Counted from the stretch's first letter, positions 51,621 through 61,375 are shown. The stretch: 64,000 nucleotides of DNA from Microcystis viridis FACHB-1342 (GCF_014698335.1 NZ_JACJSV010000002.1:62001-126000), one strand, 5' to 3'. Translations and numbers: made by a program. The notes: generated from the sequence alone by a model not told the origin.

Positions 51621-52778
51621 ATGACCACAACTTATGATTACATAATTATCGGTGGTGGTATCACCGGTTCCGTTTTAAGCTACGAACTAGCTAACCTAGG
51701 CAGTCGAGTCCTTTTATTAGAAAAAGAAACCCATCCCCTCAATGCCACTTTCTACAGTTACGGGGGTTTAGCCTATTGGTCGGCCACCACAGAAATCCAG
51801 AGAAAATTATATCAAGAAGGTCGAGAAATTCAGCGCAATTTATCCCAGGAACTGGGCATAGATAACGAATACCGGGACATAGAGTTAATTCTCACCGTTA
51901 ACCCCGAAGATGATCCGGTCACTGTGGCCGAAAAATTTGCTATCTTTGCTATTACTCCCGAAATTCTCGATCCGCAAGCAGCGATCGCTTTAGAACCCCT
52001 ATTAAATCCCGCTGCTATCTCCGGAGCTTTACGACTGCCCCACGGTCACATCAACGCCGAAAAAACTAATCTTGCCTATCAACAAGCTTTTCTGCGTCTG
52101 GGAGGCACGATTATTCGGGAAGCTGTCATCGAATTAATTGAAACTGCATCGAGAATTACCGGCGTAAAAACTCCTAAAAATAATTATTCTGCTGGGGAAA
52201 CTATCGTCTGTGCGGGGGGATTAACCCGGTCTTTACTGCAAAAATCTGGTATTACTGCTCCCGTCTATTTTACCCATGCCCAGGTGATCAAAATTCCCCC
52301 CACTGAGATCAAATTAAACACCCTAGTTATGCCCGCAATTCCTGCTAGATTGCTATTAGAGCAAAAAATCACCCAACTAGAAAAGCAGGGCATTTGGCAG
52401 AGAGAAACCCCAGAAATAATTGCCAGTGTTTTAGAAACGGGGGCGGTACAATTCCGGGATCAAAGTCTTTATCTAGGGCAAATTAGCGCCATTATCACCG
52501 ATCCAGGCGCGATTTTAAACCCTCTGGCTGGAGAAAAAGCAATCCGCACCGCCGTGGGGACATTGCTGCCCTCTTTAGCCTCTCTCCCCGGCAGCTGTCA
52601 TCATTGCCTAGTGGCCTTTGCCCCCTCGGGACGGCCTCTAGTGGGAGCGATCGCCGATAAAGTGGGATTGCAGGTATTTTCTGGTTTTACCAGTACACTT
52701 GTATCGGCTCCGCCCCTAGCCCGACGTTTCGCGCGTCATCTGCTGGGGGAAAATGACGAAATAATTAGGGTTTGCTGA
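51621..52778 (+). CDS. FAD-dependent oxidoreductase (DAO family)
   Basis: A 385-residue DAO-type flavoenzyme: the FAD-binding Rossmann motif IIGGGITGSVLSYELANLG, then LLLEKE, a second ETIVCAGGLTRSLLQ motif and a C-terminal SGFTSTLVSAPPLARRFA. The family oxidises amines or amino acids; a specific substrate cannot be assigned. The last codons (IIRVC then TGA) lie inside the left end of a family C MITE that starts at 52766, so the original C-terminus may have been altered by insertion. Monocistronic. Confidence 0.85.
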   Translation: MTTTYDYIIIGGGITGSVLSYELANLGSRVLLLEKETHPLNATFYSYGGLAYWSATTEIQRKLYQEGREIQRNLSQELGIDNEYRDIELILTVNPEDDPVTVAEKFAIFAITPEILDPQAAIALEPLLNPAAISGALRLPHGHINAEKTNLAYQQAFLRLGGTIIREAVIELIETASRITGVKTPKNNYSAGETIVCAGGLTRSLLQKSGITAPVYFTHAQVIKIPPTEIKLNTLVMPAIPARLLLEQKITQLEKQGIWQRETPEIIASVLETGAVQFRDQSLYLGQISAIITDPGAILNPLAGEKAIRTAVGTLLPSLASLPGSCHHCLVAFAPSGRPLVGAIADKVGLQVFSGFTSTLVSAPPLARRFARHLLGENDEIIRVC

Positions 52779-52982
52779 AAAAGTTTTTCGTGGGGACAGG
52801 GTGTGGGGTGTGGGGTGTGGGGTGTAGGTTTTTACCCATTTTCATCTGGTAAATTACCTAATTTTCAGGGAAAAAGTCCCAGAATTTTCCCCCCGATCCC
52901 TCCCAGCTCTGGGACTTTTTGATTGACCAAAAGTCTAAAAGTCTTACCCAACAAGGTTTTTAGATTTATTTAGCAAACCCTA
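52766..52982. mobile_element. MITE-like element, family C, copy 2
   Basis: A 217-bp element with TAGGGTTTGCTGAAAAAGTT on the left and TTTATTTAGCAAACCCTA on the right. It contains GTGTGGG repeats and a long GGGAAAAAGTCCCAGAATTT / CTGGGACTTTTT hairpin. The left end provides the TGA stop of the oxidoreductase gene. Confidence 0.85.
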
Positions 52983-53035
52983 ATTGCTAATTGACAAAAG
53001 TTAAGAGAGAAATTAACTGATGGTTGCCATTAACC

Positions 53036-53311
53036 CTAATCGACTTTTTCCAATTGCCAAAGAATTTGGTTTCCCTCGCGTCTGACCCGGGAGATTACCC
53101 AATTTCGCCACGGCCAATGGTCGCCGCGACTGGTAACGGCCCCTGGATTAATATCCATTAAATCGGCCACTTCGGCGCTGGTAATCAAATAACCGCGATT
53201 GGCCACTTCATCGGCAATGCGTAGGGTTTCGATCAGATGTCTTAGCTGGTCAACTCTTTCTCCCCGGGGTAATTGGATTTCATCGCCAGCGCTATTAGGT
53301 GGTTCATTCAT
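53036..53311 (-). CDS. Small HTH-containing protein, hypothetical
   Basis: I choose the ATG at 53311 (91 residues, MNEPPNSAGDEIQLPRGER); a longer frame reaches 53371. The segment YLITSAEVADLMDINPGAV looks like a helix-turn-helix, and the WRNWVISRVRREGNQILWQL end is basic. It matches a small cyanobacterial protein type I cannot name, probably a DNA-binding protein. It is in a gap between convergent or divergent neighbours. Confidence 0.6.
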   Translation of the reverse strand: MNEPPNSAGDEIQLPRGERVDQLRHLIETLRIADEVANRGYLITSAEVADLMDINPGAVTSRGDHWPWRNWVISRVRREGNQILWQLEKVD

Positions 53312-53612
53312 GATGATGGTCTGGTCAAAGTTGATTAACAATAAAAATTGTCGGTTAAGGCAAACAATCAAGCTTTCCTCTCGTTATTCTATCGATTCTA
53401 TCAATAATAGTTGTCATCAAAACAGTCCTATCTCCTCGAATCTTACCGTCATATCTTTACTAAAACCCTAAAAACCTCTTGACAAAAAACACAAAGTATA
53501 GTAACGAAATTCAGGGAACGGGGAAAGTGGTTAGCGGTAACTGATAACTGATCACTGATAACTGCTATAAAATTGGACTAGCCTTTTTCCCCAGAAAAAA
53601 AATTCCCCCTCC
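53312..53612. other. Intergenic region with TGATAAC repeat
   Basis: About 300 bp between the HTH gene and cysS. It holds a short GATAACTGATCACTGATAAC tract (about 53538-53563) and A/T-rich DNA; nothing else recognised. Confidence 0.5.
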
Positions 53613-55055
53613 ATGACCTTAATCCTCTACAACACCCTCAGTCGTCGCGAAGAACCCTTTACCCCCCTCATCCCCGGCATTGTCTCCATGTATTGCTGCG
53701 GCATTACCGTCTATGATTATTGCCATTTGGGTCATGCGCGTACCTGTGTGGTTTGGGATGTGGTGCGGCGTTATTTGGAGTATCTCGGTTATAAAGTGCG
53801 CTATATTCAGAATTTCACCGATATTGACGATAAAATTCTCAATCGGGCTAAAAATGAACATACCACCATGGCAGCCGTAGCCGAGAAATTTATCCAGGCC
53901 TACTTTGAGGATATGGCAAAATTAGGAGTCAGACCGGCGGACGCTTATCCCCGGGCCACTCATACCCTCGACGGTATCAAGCGCCTAGTCTATGAATTAG
54001 AACAAAAAGGCTATGCTTACCCCAGCGATGGCGATGTTTACTACTCCGTCCGTCGTTTTTCTGATTATGGCAAACTATCGGGGCGAAAACTGGATGATCT
54101 GCAAGCTGGCGCCAGCGGCCGGGTAGAAACCGACGACCCGGAAGCAATTAAAAAACAAGACCCCTTTGATTTTGCCCTCTGGAAGGGGGCAAAACCGGGG
54201 GAACCTAGTTGGGATTCTCCCTGGGGCCAAGGTCGTCCGGGCTGGCATATTGAATGTTCGGCCATGGTTAAAGAACAATTGGGAGAAACTATCGATATTC
54301 ATGTGGGGGGAAGTGATCTGATTTTTCCCCACCACGAAAACGAAATTGCCCAAAGTGAAGCGGCTACGGGTAAACCTCTAGCCCACTATTGGTTACATAA
54401 TGGCATGGTTAAGGTGGCCGGGGAAAAAATGTCGAAATCCCTCGGTAATTTCATCACTATTCGCGAGTTATTGGCAAAATATGACCCCTTAGCCGTGAGA
54501 TTATTAATTTTAGGCGCCCAATACCGCAAACCGATCGATTTTTCCGATGAGGGATTGCAGGCGGCCACTAATGGCTGGCATACTTTACAAGAGGGTTTAT
54601 CCTTTGGTTATAAGCATCTTCCGCCCGATAATCCCAGAATTACCGACCAAGAGCTAGAAAATCGCTTTCAAGAGGCGGTAAATCACGATTTTAACTTTGC
54701 CGGTGGTTTAGCAGTGTTATTTGAAATCGCTAAGGAATTACGCAAGGAGGGTAATAATTTAACCCATGCGGGTAAGACAGACAGCAATCTGGCCCAATTA
54801 GCGGTAAAATGGCATACTTTGGTGAAATTGTCTAGGGTTTTGGGCTTAGAAATTGCCGCTGACCAGGGAGAAACCCCTGTTTCTGAGGGAATTAGTGCAG
54901 CGGATATCGAAAATCTCATCCAACAACGGACAGAGGCAAAAAAAGCGAAAAATTACGCCGAAAGCGATCGCATTCGTGCAGAATTAAAAGCCCAAGGCAT
55001 TAGTTTAATCGACCAACCCGGGGGAGTGACTAAATGGTTAAGAGAGGGAGACTAG
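53613..55055 (+). CDS. cysS: Cysteinyl-tRNA synthetase
   Basis: A class I aminoacyl-tRNA synthetase, 480 residues. The HIGH motif is HLGH in GITVYDYCHLGHARTCVV, the KMSKS motif is in VAGEKMSKSLGN, and the zinc-binding ligands (one Cys near residue 29, CSAM and HHENE) are present. The C-terminal helical DALR-like end (AKNYAESDRIRAELKAQGI) is complete. The last 18 bp overlap the convergent osmolyte-transporter gene. Confidence 0.96.
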   Translation: MTLILYNTLSRREEPFTPLIPGIVSMYCCGITVYDYCHLGHARTCVVWDVVRRYLEYLGYKVRYIQNFTDIDDKILNRAKNEHTTMAAVAEKFIQAYFEDMAKLGVRPADAYPRATHTLDGIKRLVYELEQKGYAYPSDGDVYYSVRRFSDYGKLSGRKLDDLQAGASGRVETDDPEAIKKQDPFDFALWKGAKPGEPSWDSPWGQGRPGWHIECSAMVKEQLGETIDIHVGGSDLIFPHHENEIAQSEAATGKPLAHYWLHNGMVKVAGEKMSKSLGNFITIRELLAKYDPLAVRLLILGAQYRKPIDFSDEGLQAATNGWHTLQEGLSFGYKHLPPDNPRITDQELENRFQEAVNHDFNFAGGLAVLFEIAKELRKEGNNLTHAGKTDSNLAQLAVKWHTLVKLSRVLGLEIAADQGETPVSEGISAADIENLIQQRTEAKKAKNYAESDRIRAELKAQGISLIDQPGGVTKWLREGD

Positions 55056-56567
55056 AAATTCTTTAACCACTTCCTCTACTTTGCGATTGCGGCCATCCAC
55101 CTGATAGTTTAATTTCTGCATAGTGCTGGAGGTAATTTTGCCAGTGAGTTTGGCTAAAACCTGTCGCAATTGCGGATATTTTTGCAAACTATCCCGGTTA
55201 AAAATCGGTACCGCTTCGTAGGGAGGAAAATAGCGTTGATCATCTTCTAGGATGACTAAATCTAGCACGGGAATTAAGCCATCGGTGGAATTTCCCGCCA
55301 CTAAATCCACCTGTTTTTCGGCTAAAGCGCGGTACATTAACCCTAAATCCATCACTTTCGGGGGTTGGGCAAAAGTTAGGCCGTAGGTCTTTGCTAATCC
55401 CTTGTAACCGTCTTCCCTTTCCAAAAATTCATAACCAAAACCCGCTTGCCAATTGGGGGTATATTTAGCCACCTGCGAGAGAGTTTTAAGATTGTATTGA
55501 CTGGCGGTTTCTCCCCGGATAACAATGGCGAAAGTATTCTCAAATCCTAGACTGGGAAAGACTTCTAGATTAAATTTTTCTGGATAAATCTTTTGCAGCT
55601 TTTCAAAGACTAATCGGGCATCGTTCAGGGGTTTTTCCTGTAAAATTCCCGTGAAAGCCGTGCCAGAATACTCCACATAACCGTCGATTTTACCCGCTTT
55701 CACCGCTTCATGACAGATCAGAGTACCACCGAGATTAAATTGACGTTCAACCCGTAAATTCGTCTCTTTTTCGATTTCCTGTGCCAAAATTTCCCCTAAA
55801 ATCACCTGTTCGGTAAAATTTTTGGAACCGATCACCACTGTGCCGGGGGATGAATGGAAAATTTGAGTCAAGAGGAAAGATAGCAAGGCCAACCCAATTA
55901 AACCTAAGCCCCATTGCCATTTAGAGGGCTTTTTCGGACGTTGCGAAGGGGAAAAGGTCTTTTCTAGCCGACCGAGACTCCAATCGGCAACAAGGGCTAA
56001 AAAAGCGGCAGGAATTGCCCCCGCCAAAATTAACTGATTGTTGACCGTGGCAATACCGCGAAAAATAAACACTCCCAAACCACCGCCACCAATGGCGGCT
56101 GCGATCGTAGCTACACCGATAGCAATCACCGTGGCAATTCTCACTCCTGCCAAAATTGTCGCCCCTGCCAAGGGTAATTCGATATAGCGCAGGATTTGAC
56201 CGTCGGTCATGCCTAGGGATAACCCGGCTAATTTTAATTCGGGATCAACTTTTTTGATGCCCAGATAGGTATTTAAAACAATTGGCAGTAAAGTATAGAG
56301 AGTTAGGGCAACAATAGCGGGAATTTTGCCGATTCCTCCCAAAAAAGGCACGGAAATTAAAAAACCAAATAGGGCTAAACTGGGGATAGTCTGTAGGGTG
56401 TTAACGATCGCTATAATCGGTGGGGCGAGAATAGCTTGACGACTAATTAAAATACCTAGAGGAATCCCGATTAAGCTACCCATAGCCATGGCTATTCCCG
56501 TCAAGAAAAGATGCTCTCCTGTGCGAAAAGCGATTTCCCCCCCATAATCTAGCCAAAAACTATCCAT
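55038..56567 (-). CDS. Glycine betaine/osmolyte ABC transporter, fused permease and binding protein
   Basis: A 509-residue fusion. Residues about 10-205 are an ABC permease of the ProW/OpuAB type (about five helices; TLQTIPSLALFGFLIS, AGLSLGMTDGQILRYIELPL), followed by a transmembrane linker (218-236). Residues about 245-505 are an OpuAC-type substrate-binding domain (VVIGSKNFTEQVILGEIL). This architecture serves quaternary-amine or choline/betaine uptake. No ATPase gene is adjacent, so a separate ATP-binding subunit must be elsewhere. It converges with cysS and is divergent from the CHAD gene. Confidence 0.88.
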   Translation of the reverse strand: MDSFWLDYGGEIAFRTGEHLFLTGIAMAMGSLIGIPLGILISRQAILAPPIIAIVNTLQTIPSLALFGFLISVPFLGGIGKIPAIVALTLYTLLPIVLNTYLGIKKVDPELKLAGLSLGMTDGQILRYIELPLAGATILAGVRIATVIAIGVATIAAAIGGGGLGVFIFRGIATVNNQLILAGAIPAAFLALVADWSLGRLEKTFSPSQRPKKPSKWQWGLGLIGLALLSFLLTQIFHSSPGTVVIGSKNFTEQVILGEILAQEIEKETNLRVERQFNLGGTLICHEAVKAGKIDGYVEYSGTAFTGILQEKPLNDARLVFEKLQKIYPEKFNLEVFPSLGFENTFAIVIRGETASQYNLKTLSQVAKYTPNWQAGFGYEFLEREDGYKGLAKTYGLTFAQPPKVMDLGLMYRALAEKQVDLVAGNSTDGLIPVLDLVILEDDQRYFPPYEAVPIFNRDSLQKYPQLRQVLAKLTGKITSSTMQKLNYQVDGRNRKVEEVVKEFLVSLS

Positions 56568-56685
56568 AAACTTCCCTTAAAGCGGCTGCTTCATCCTATT
56601 GTATAGAATAAATAGTATCTATTAGTTCCAGTCTTGATTTAAAGATTCTATCACCATCTTGACATTATTTCCTCCCTAAAGACCA

Positions 56686-57690
56686 ATGACTAACAAATTT
56701 AATCCTCGGGCTAAAACTGTTGCCGATTGGGCCTATATCGGTATTGATAAACATTTTCATAAAGTTCTTAGACACGAAGCTGGGGTTTTACTCGATCAGG
56801 ATACGGAAGAATTACATCAAATTCGTGTGGGAATGCGCCGTCTTCGCAGTACTTTAACTGGTTTTGCACCCGCTTTAACCATGCCGAAATCTGCCGATCA
56901 AAAACGGGTGGGTAATCTGGGCAGAATTTTAGGAGAATTGCGGGATTTAGATGTGTTAAAAGAGGCTTTTATCGGTCATTATCAGCCAATTTTGCCCCCG
57001 AAAGAACAGGATTTACTAAAGAAAGTTTTACAAGTTCTCGAACAACAAAGAAAAAAGGCATTTGCTAAGGTAGAAAAGCTGTTAAAGTCCGATAAATTTC
57101 TCAATTTTAAGGCAGATTTTGCCAGTTGGTTGGATAATCCCACCTATCAACCGATAGGAAAATTAGATATTGCCACGGTTTTACCAGACTTATTATTACC
57201 GCAAGCGAGTCGCTTTTTACTGCACGAAGGCTGGTTAGTTGGGGTAAATTTAGAGGAAGATCAAAAAGTAAGAGAGTTTTCTAGTCAAGAAATTGATGAC
57301 TTATTGGAAAAGGAAGGATTATTACTGCATGATCTTCGCAAAGAAGCCAAGCGTTCCCGCTATAATATGGAGTTATTCACTCAGTTTTATGGCGACAAAT
57401 ATCAAGAGTACCTAGAAGATATTAAAAACCTTCAAAGTATTCTCGGAGAAATGCAGGATTGTTGTGTTCTCTCGGATTTTCTTAGCCAAATTTTCCCCAA
57501 TTGTCTCGCCAAGGAAATGCCCACCTTACTCGAAATTTTCCGAAATATCCGTCACCAAAAATGGCAAGAATGGCAACCCTTACAAAAGAAATTCCTTGAC
57601 GCTGACACCAGAAAAAGTCTGCACAAGACAATTTTACAGCCTATTTTTCGGCCAAATAGTGTAAAATTAGAAACTAATCCAGAATCCTGA
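56686..57690 (+). CDS. CHAD domain protein
   Basis: A 334-residue all-helical protein of the CHAD family, which binds inorganic polyphosphate through conserved basic and His residues. It has the CHAD signatures LHQIRVGMRRLRSTLTGF near residue 45 and HDLRKEAKRSRYNMELF near residue 218. No CYTH phosphatase domain is attached, so it may be a polyphosphate-binding or granule protein; that is inference. The next gene, pyrFE, starts 12 bp downstream, so the two are likely one operon. Confidence 0.88.
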   Translation: MTNKFNPRAKTVADWAYIGIDKHFHKVLRHEAGVLLDQDTEELHQIRVGMRRLRSTLTGFAPALTMPKSADQKRVGNLGRILGELRDLDVLKEAFIGHYQPILPPKEQDLLKKVLQVLEQQRKKAFAKVEKLLKSDKFLNFKADFASWLDNPTYQPIGKLDIATVLPDLLLPQASRFLLHEGWLVGVNLEEDQKVREFSSQEIDDLLEKEGLLLHDLRKEAKRSRYNMELFTQFYGDKYQEYLEDIKNLQSILGEMQDCCVLSDFLSQIFPNCLAKEMPTLLEIFRNIRHQKWQEWQPLQKKFLDADTRKSLHKTILQPIFRPNSVKLETNPES

Positions 57691-57701
57691 GATTAGAACC
57701 G

Positions 57702-59135
57702 ATGAATTTTTTTCAAAAGTTAAACCACGCCATTAGTCAAAACCAGACTCTACTTGTCCTCGGTTTAGATGCTAACCCCGAAATGATGCCCTCCACCCCG
57801 GGAGAATTAATCGTTAATTTAGAACAGTGGCTCAAGTTTATTATCGATGAAACTGCCCCTTTTGTCTGTGCCTACAAACCAACTTTAGGCTTTTATCAAG
57901 CTTTGGGAGCGGCAGGGTTAGAATTATTACAGCGAATTTTAACGGCAATTCCCCCTCATATCCCGGTCATTTTGGATGCTAAACACGGCGATATTAATAC
58001 TAGCAGTATTTTAGCCGAGACTATCTTTAAAACTTGGCAGGTGGACGCGGTTACTCTCAATCCCTACTCCGGACAGGATCACGTTGCTCCTTTTTTAGTT
58101 TACCCCGAGCATGGTGCTTTTATCCTCTGTCATACTTCCAATCAAGGCGCGATTAATCTGCAAGAATTCCCCAGTCGCGATAATCCTTTTTATCTGCAAG
58201 TTGTCAAAGAAGCTTGCACTTGGGGAACTCCCGAACAAGTATTTTTAGAAGTGGGAACTACTCAACCAGAGATATTGAAAAGGATTCGCAATTTTGCTCC
58301 CGAAAGATTGATTTTATTACGCAGTATTTGGGAAGAAAAAAGTCAATTCTCCGAGTTAATTACTGTGGGTTTAAATAGTCATGGCGAGGGTTTATTAATT
58401 CCTGTACCCCAAGACTTTTTATCTCAACCCGATTTGGGGGCAAAAGTCAAGGATTTACGAGAGGAAGTCAACAAAATTCAACAAAATCACCAGCAAGAAT
58501 CGAGCCAAGATGATACTTGGACTGCTAACGTTTGTCTTTTAAAACAACATCCTCATCAGGATTTAATTCTACAATTATTTGATATTGGCTGCTTGATGTT
58601 TGGCGACTATGTGCAAGCATCGGGAGAAACTTTTTCCTATTATATCGATCTGAGAAAAATTATCTCTAATCCTAATATTTTTCAGCAGGTAATTGAAGCC
58701 TATGGAGAAATATTAAAAACCTTGACATTTGACCGCATTTCTGGTATCCCCTACGGTTCTTTACCTACAGCTACGGGTTTATCTTTATTATTAAATCATC
58801 CGATGATTTTCCCCCGCAAAGAAGTAAAAGCTCACGGCACAAGAAGAGTAATTGAAGGTAATTTTCAAGTGGGGGAAACCGTGGTAGTAGTGGACGATAT
58901 TTTAATTTCTGGCAAAAGTGCGATCGAGGGGGCAGAAAAGATTAAATCGGCGGGATTATTAGTTAATGATATTGTGGTTTTTATCGACCATGGTGGCCCT
59001 GTTAAAGATAAACTTCGTAGCCATGGTTATCAACCTTATTCGGTTTTAACCCTAGCAGAAATTACCGATACTCTCTACGAAGCGGGAAGACTGACAGAAG
59101 CAGAATATAGCTGTTTTTTAAATCGCTCCCATTGA
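57702..59135 (+). CDS. pyrF-pyrE: Fused orotidine-5'-phosphate decarboxylase / orotate phosphoribosyltransferase
   Basis: A bifunctional UMP synthase of 477 residues carrying out the last two steps of UMP synthesis. The N-terminal half (about 1-275) is an OMP decarboxylase (LVLGLDANPEM, VILDAKHGDIN, VTLNPYSGQD). The C-terminal half (about 285-477) is OPRT, with the PRPP-binding motif VVVVDDILISGKSAIE. The order decarboxylase-then-transferase is the reverse of animal UMPS and is the arrangement seen in cyanobacteria and kinetoplastids. Its stop is close to another family C element end (about 59140). Confidence 0.93.
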   Translation: MNFFQKLNHAISQNQTLLVLGLDANPEMMPSTPGELIVNLEQWLKFIIDETAPFVCAYKPTLGFYQALGAAGLELLQRILTAIPPHIPVILDAKHGDINTSSILAETIFKTWQVDAVTLNPYSGQDHVAPFLVYPEHGAFILCHTSNQGAINLQEFPSRDNPFYLQVVKEACTWGTPEQVFLEVGTTQPEILKRIRNFAPERLILLRSIWEEKSQFSELITVGLNSHGEGLLIPVPQDFLSQPDLGAKVKDLREEVNKIQQNHQQESSQDDTWTANVCLLKQHPHQDLILQLFDIGCLMFGDYVQASGETFSYYIDLRKIISNPNIFQQVIEAYGEILKTLTFDRISGIPYGSLPTATGLSLLLNHPMIFPRKEVKAHGTRRVIEGNFQVGETVVVVDDILISGKSAIEGAEKIKSAGLLVNDIVVFIDHGGPVKDKLRSHGYQPYSVLTLAEITDTLYEAGRLTEAEYSCFLNRSH

Positions 59136-59157
59136 TATTTAGGGTTTGCGGCAAAAA

Positions 59158-59230
59158 GTAGGGGCGAAGCATTCGGATAGAATATCTAGGGTTTCACCGA
59201 TAGGTTATTGCCCGAATGCTTCGCCCCTAC
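59158..59230. repeat. Perfect 19-bp inverted repeat (GTAGGGGCGAAGCATTCGG)
   Basis: The arms 59158-59176 and 59212-59230 are exact reverse complements with a 35-nt loop containing CTAGGGTTTCACC. It is related to the TGTAGGGGCGAA repeat at 37950. The flanks carry family C ends (TAGGGTTTGCGG at about 59140 and TTTATTCAGCAAGC near 59341), suggesting nested insertion. No gene in the remaining gap to 59481. Confidence 0.85.
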
Positions 59231-59481
59231 AGGACGCGGGCCGATGAAGAGGCCAGGTTTTGAACCACGATTCTCTCAAAATCTTGCACCTGTGGGAGCG
59301 AAACAGAACCCTAAAACCCTTACCTCGTCTATATTTCACATTTATTCAGCAAGCTCTACTTAGTTTCTAGCCTTCTTTTTCGGTAGGAGAATCGCCGAAT
59401 CCTTTCTTGGAGCCTTTTGCCTTTTGCCTGTTGCCTGTTGCCTTCAGAAGCTGATCACTGATTACCGATCACTGGAAATTG

Positions 59482-59766
59482 TTAAGAAACTTGACTGCGT
59501 AAGACCTTTAAGGGATTGAGGAGCTTACCTTCTTCCTTTTCCTCAAAAATAGTTAAATCTTCGGGTTTACAACGTTTTATATGCAATTTAATCCCCTGCG
59601 CTCCTTCTGTTTTCAAATCTTCTTCGTAACCAGCTTGAGCGACTTCAGCCTCGTCTTTAGCGAGAAAAGGACCAAAATAATAAGTACATCTGGGATAGTC
59701 GGTTTTAATCTCGACCCAGTAGGCTAATCCGAACCTTTCGAGTAAGCTAATCAAAAATTCTTTCAT
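59482..59766 (-). CDS. DUF1816 family protein
   Basis: I choose the internal ATG at 59766 (94 residues, MKEFLISLLERFGLAYWVEI); a 4-residue longer start exists at 59778. The protein matches DUF1816, a small cyanobacterial family (YWVEIKTDYPRCTYYFGPF and KDEAEVAQAGYEEDL). The function is not known. It is monocistronic and on the strand opposite pyrFE. Confidence 0.82.
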   Translation of the reverse strand: MKEFLISLLERFGLAYWVEIKTDYPRCTYYFGPFLAKDEAEVAQAGYEEDLKTEGAQGIKLHIKRCKPEDLTIFEEKEEGKLLNPLKVLRSQVS

Positions 59767-59890
59767 TTCGTTCCCCATCTAAATCTACTCTGGTGGTTTT
59801 GTTACGTTTGTTTACATTTCGCAAACTTCCTTCCTATTCTATTTATACTTTCTCCTTTTGGCTATTGGGAGTGTCGAAAAATACAGATTT

Positions 59891-60757
59891 TCAGTCGGGG
59901 GAATTTTGCCAGCGTTGCCGGTAAACCTCGTAAAGAGCCATAGCCGCCGCCACCGAAGCATTGAGACTGGGGGTTTTGCCTGCCAAGGGGATAGATACCA
60001 ACTCATCGCAGGACTTTTGGGCCAACAGACTCAAACCCTCTCCCTCCGAACCTACCACCAATCCTATCGCACCCGTTAAATTGATTGTGTGTAAAGATTT
60101 ACCAGTTTTTGCCGCCGTGCCGTAGAGCCAAAAACCGGCCGCTTTTAATTCCTCTAAAGCACGATTGAGATTAACCACCCTAGCGACGGGTAAATATTCC
60201 AGGGCCCCCGCCGCCACTTTCATCACCGTCGATGTCACCCCAGCGGCGCGACGTTGGGGAATAACTACCCCCTGACAACCCATAGCTTCGGCGGTGCGAA
60301 TGATTGCCCCAAGGTTATGGGGATCCGTAATACCTTCAGCGATGACGATGACGGGGTGGCGACTTTTGCCCTTAGCTTTTTCGATCAGATCGGCTAATTC
60401 GATATACTCATAGGGAGACATTTGGGCGGCGATCCCCTGATGATTGGCCTTACTGGTAATCTGATCGAGACGGAGATCGTCCACCTCATCAATTACCGTG
60501 CCGTTGGCTTTGGCTTTTTCCAAAAGGGTATGATAACGGGGATCGTAACGGAGTCGATTGACTACCCAAATCCGATTCAGTTGGCGCTCCTCCTCCATGG
60601 CCGTTAAAACCACCCGGCGACCGTAGAGCAGATCATCAGCTTCTTGGTTTTCTGGAGTTACTGTCGGGGATTTAGCCAGAATTGGCCCAGTTTTTGACCG
60701 CGAGGGCCGGCGAAAATTACTATTATCGGACTTGCTACGAAATGGTCGATCGCTCAT
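59891..60757 (-). CDS. rlmB: 23S rRNA 2'-O-methyltransferase (TrmH/RlmB family)
   Basis: A SPOUT-class methyltransferase. I choose the ATG at 60757 (288 residues, [19 protein letters not shown]); the longer frame to 60814 adds an unlikely hydrophobic N-terminus. A basic disordered leader precedes the substrate-binding domain ([19 protein letters not shown]). The SPOUT knot motifs are [24 protein letters not shown] and [14 protein letters not shown]. RlmB methylates G2251 of 23S rRNA; another TrmH-type target cannot be excluded. Confidence 0.9.
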   Translation of the reverse strand: MSDRPFRSKSDNSNFRRPSRSKTGPILAKSPTVTPENQEADDLLYGRRVVLTAMEEERQLNRIWVVNRLRYDPRYHTLLEKAKANGTVIDEVDDLRLDQITSKANHQGIAAQMSPYEYIELADLIEKAKGKSRHPVIVIAEGITDPHNLGAIIRTAEAMGCQGVVIPQRRAAGVTSTVMKVAAGALEYLPVARVVNLNRALEELKAAGFWLYGTAAKTGKSLHTINLTGAIGLVVGSEGEGLSLLAQKSCDELVSIPLAGKTPSLNASVAAAMALYEVYRQRWQNSPD

Positions 60758-60955
60758 GATTGCATGGATTAATAAAAGGGGGTCGGGAATAATAGTTAGT
60801 AAAAGTATAGTCAAATATAGACAGACTCAATTCCATTGCAGAAATTCCCTTCACTTTTACTTCGAGAGATTAATTCTCCTTGGGTGAACTACGCACCTCT
60901 CTATCCCATAGCAGTTAAACGCATTTGGGAATGCTTTTCGTAAAATACCTGAGGG

Positions 60956-61372
60956 CTATAATTCTAGTTTTTCTAATAGTTGATGTAATCTTGAGGGGTC
61001 TTGTAGATAAAGATAGCCGAACAGGGTTTCTAAACTGCTGGCCTGCTGATAGACTTGGGCTGTCAGACGACGACGTTTTCCCGTGACCGCATTGCGTCCC
61101 CGGCGCAGAATTTCTTTTTCTTGGTCCGTCAGATAGGGCTGCAGTTGCGCTAAATCTAAAGCCTGTTGTTCGGCCCTGACTTTGCCCACCACCTGAGCGT
61201 GATAGTCTCCCAGACGCTGGGGCGGCAGTAAATAATAGGTGCGGATGTATAATTCATAAACAGCATCCCCCAGATAGGCCAGAGAAGCGGGCGATAATCG
61301 GTCAAGACCCTCTAGGATTGGTGAACCCTGGCCACTGACCTGTAAGCGAAGTTTTTCGAGAGGAGATTCCAC
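60956..61372 (-). CDS. mrnC: Mini-ribonuclease 3 (MrnC)
   Basis: A 138-residue RNase III catalytic domain without a double-stranded RNA-binding domain. It has LAYLGDAVYELYIRTYYLL (catalytic Glu/Asp positions) and LRRGRNAVTGKRRRLTAQVYQQASSLETLFGYLYL, abbreviated here. It matures 23S rRNA ends. It starts 3 bp after the STAS-protein stop on the same strand, so the two genes are co-transcribed. Confidence 0.9.
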   Translation of the reverse strand: MESPLEKLRLQVSGQGSPILEGLDRLSPASLAYLGDAVYELYIRTYYLLPPQRLGDYHAQVVGKVRAEQQALDLAQLQPYLTDQEKEILRRGRNAVTGKRRRLTAQVYQQASSLETLFGYLYLQDPSRLHQLLEKLEL

Positions 61373-61375
61373 GAT

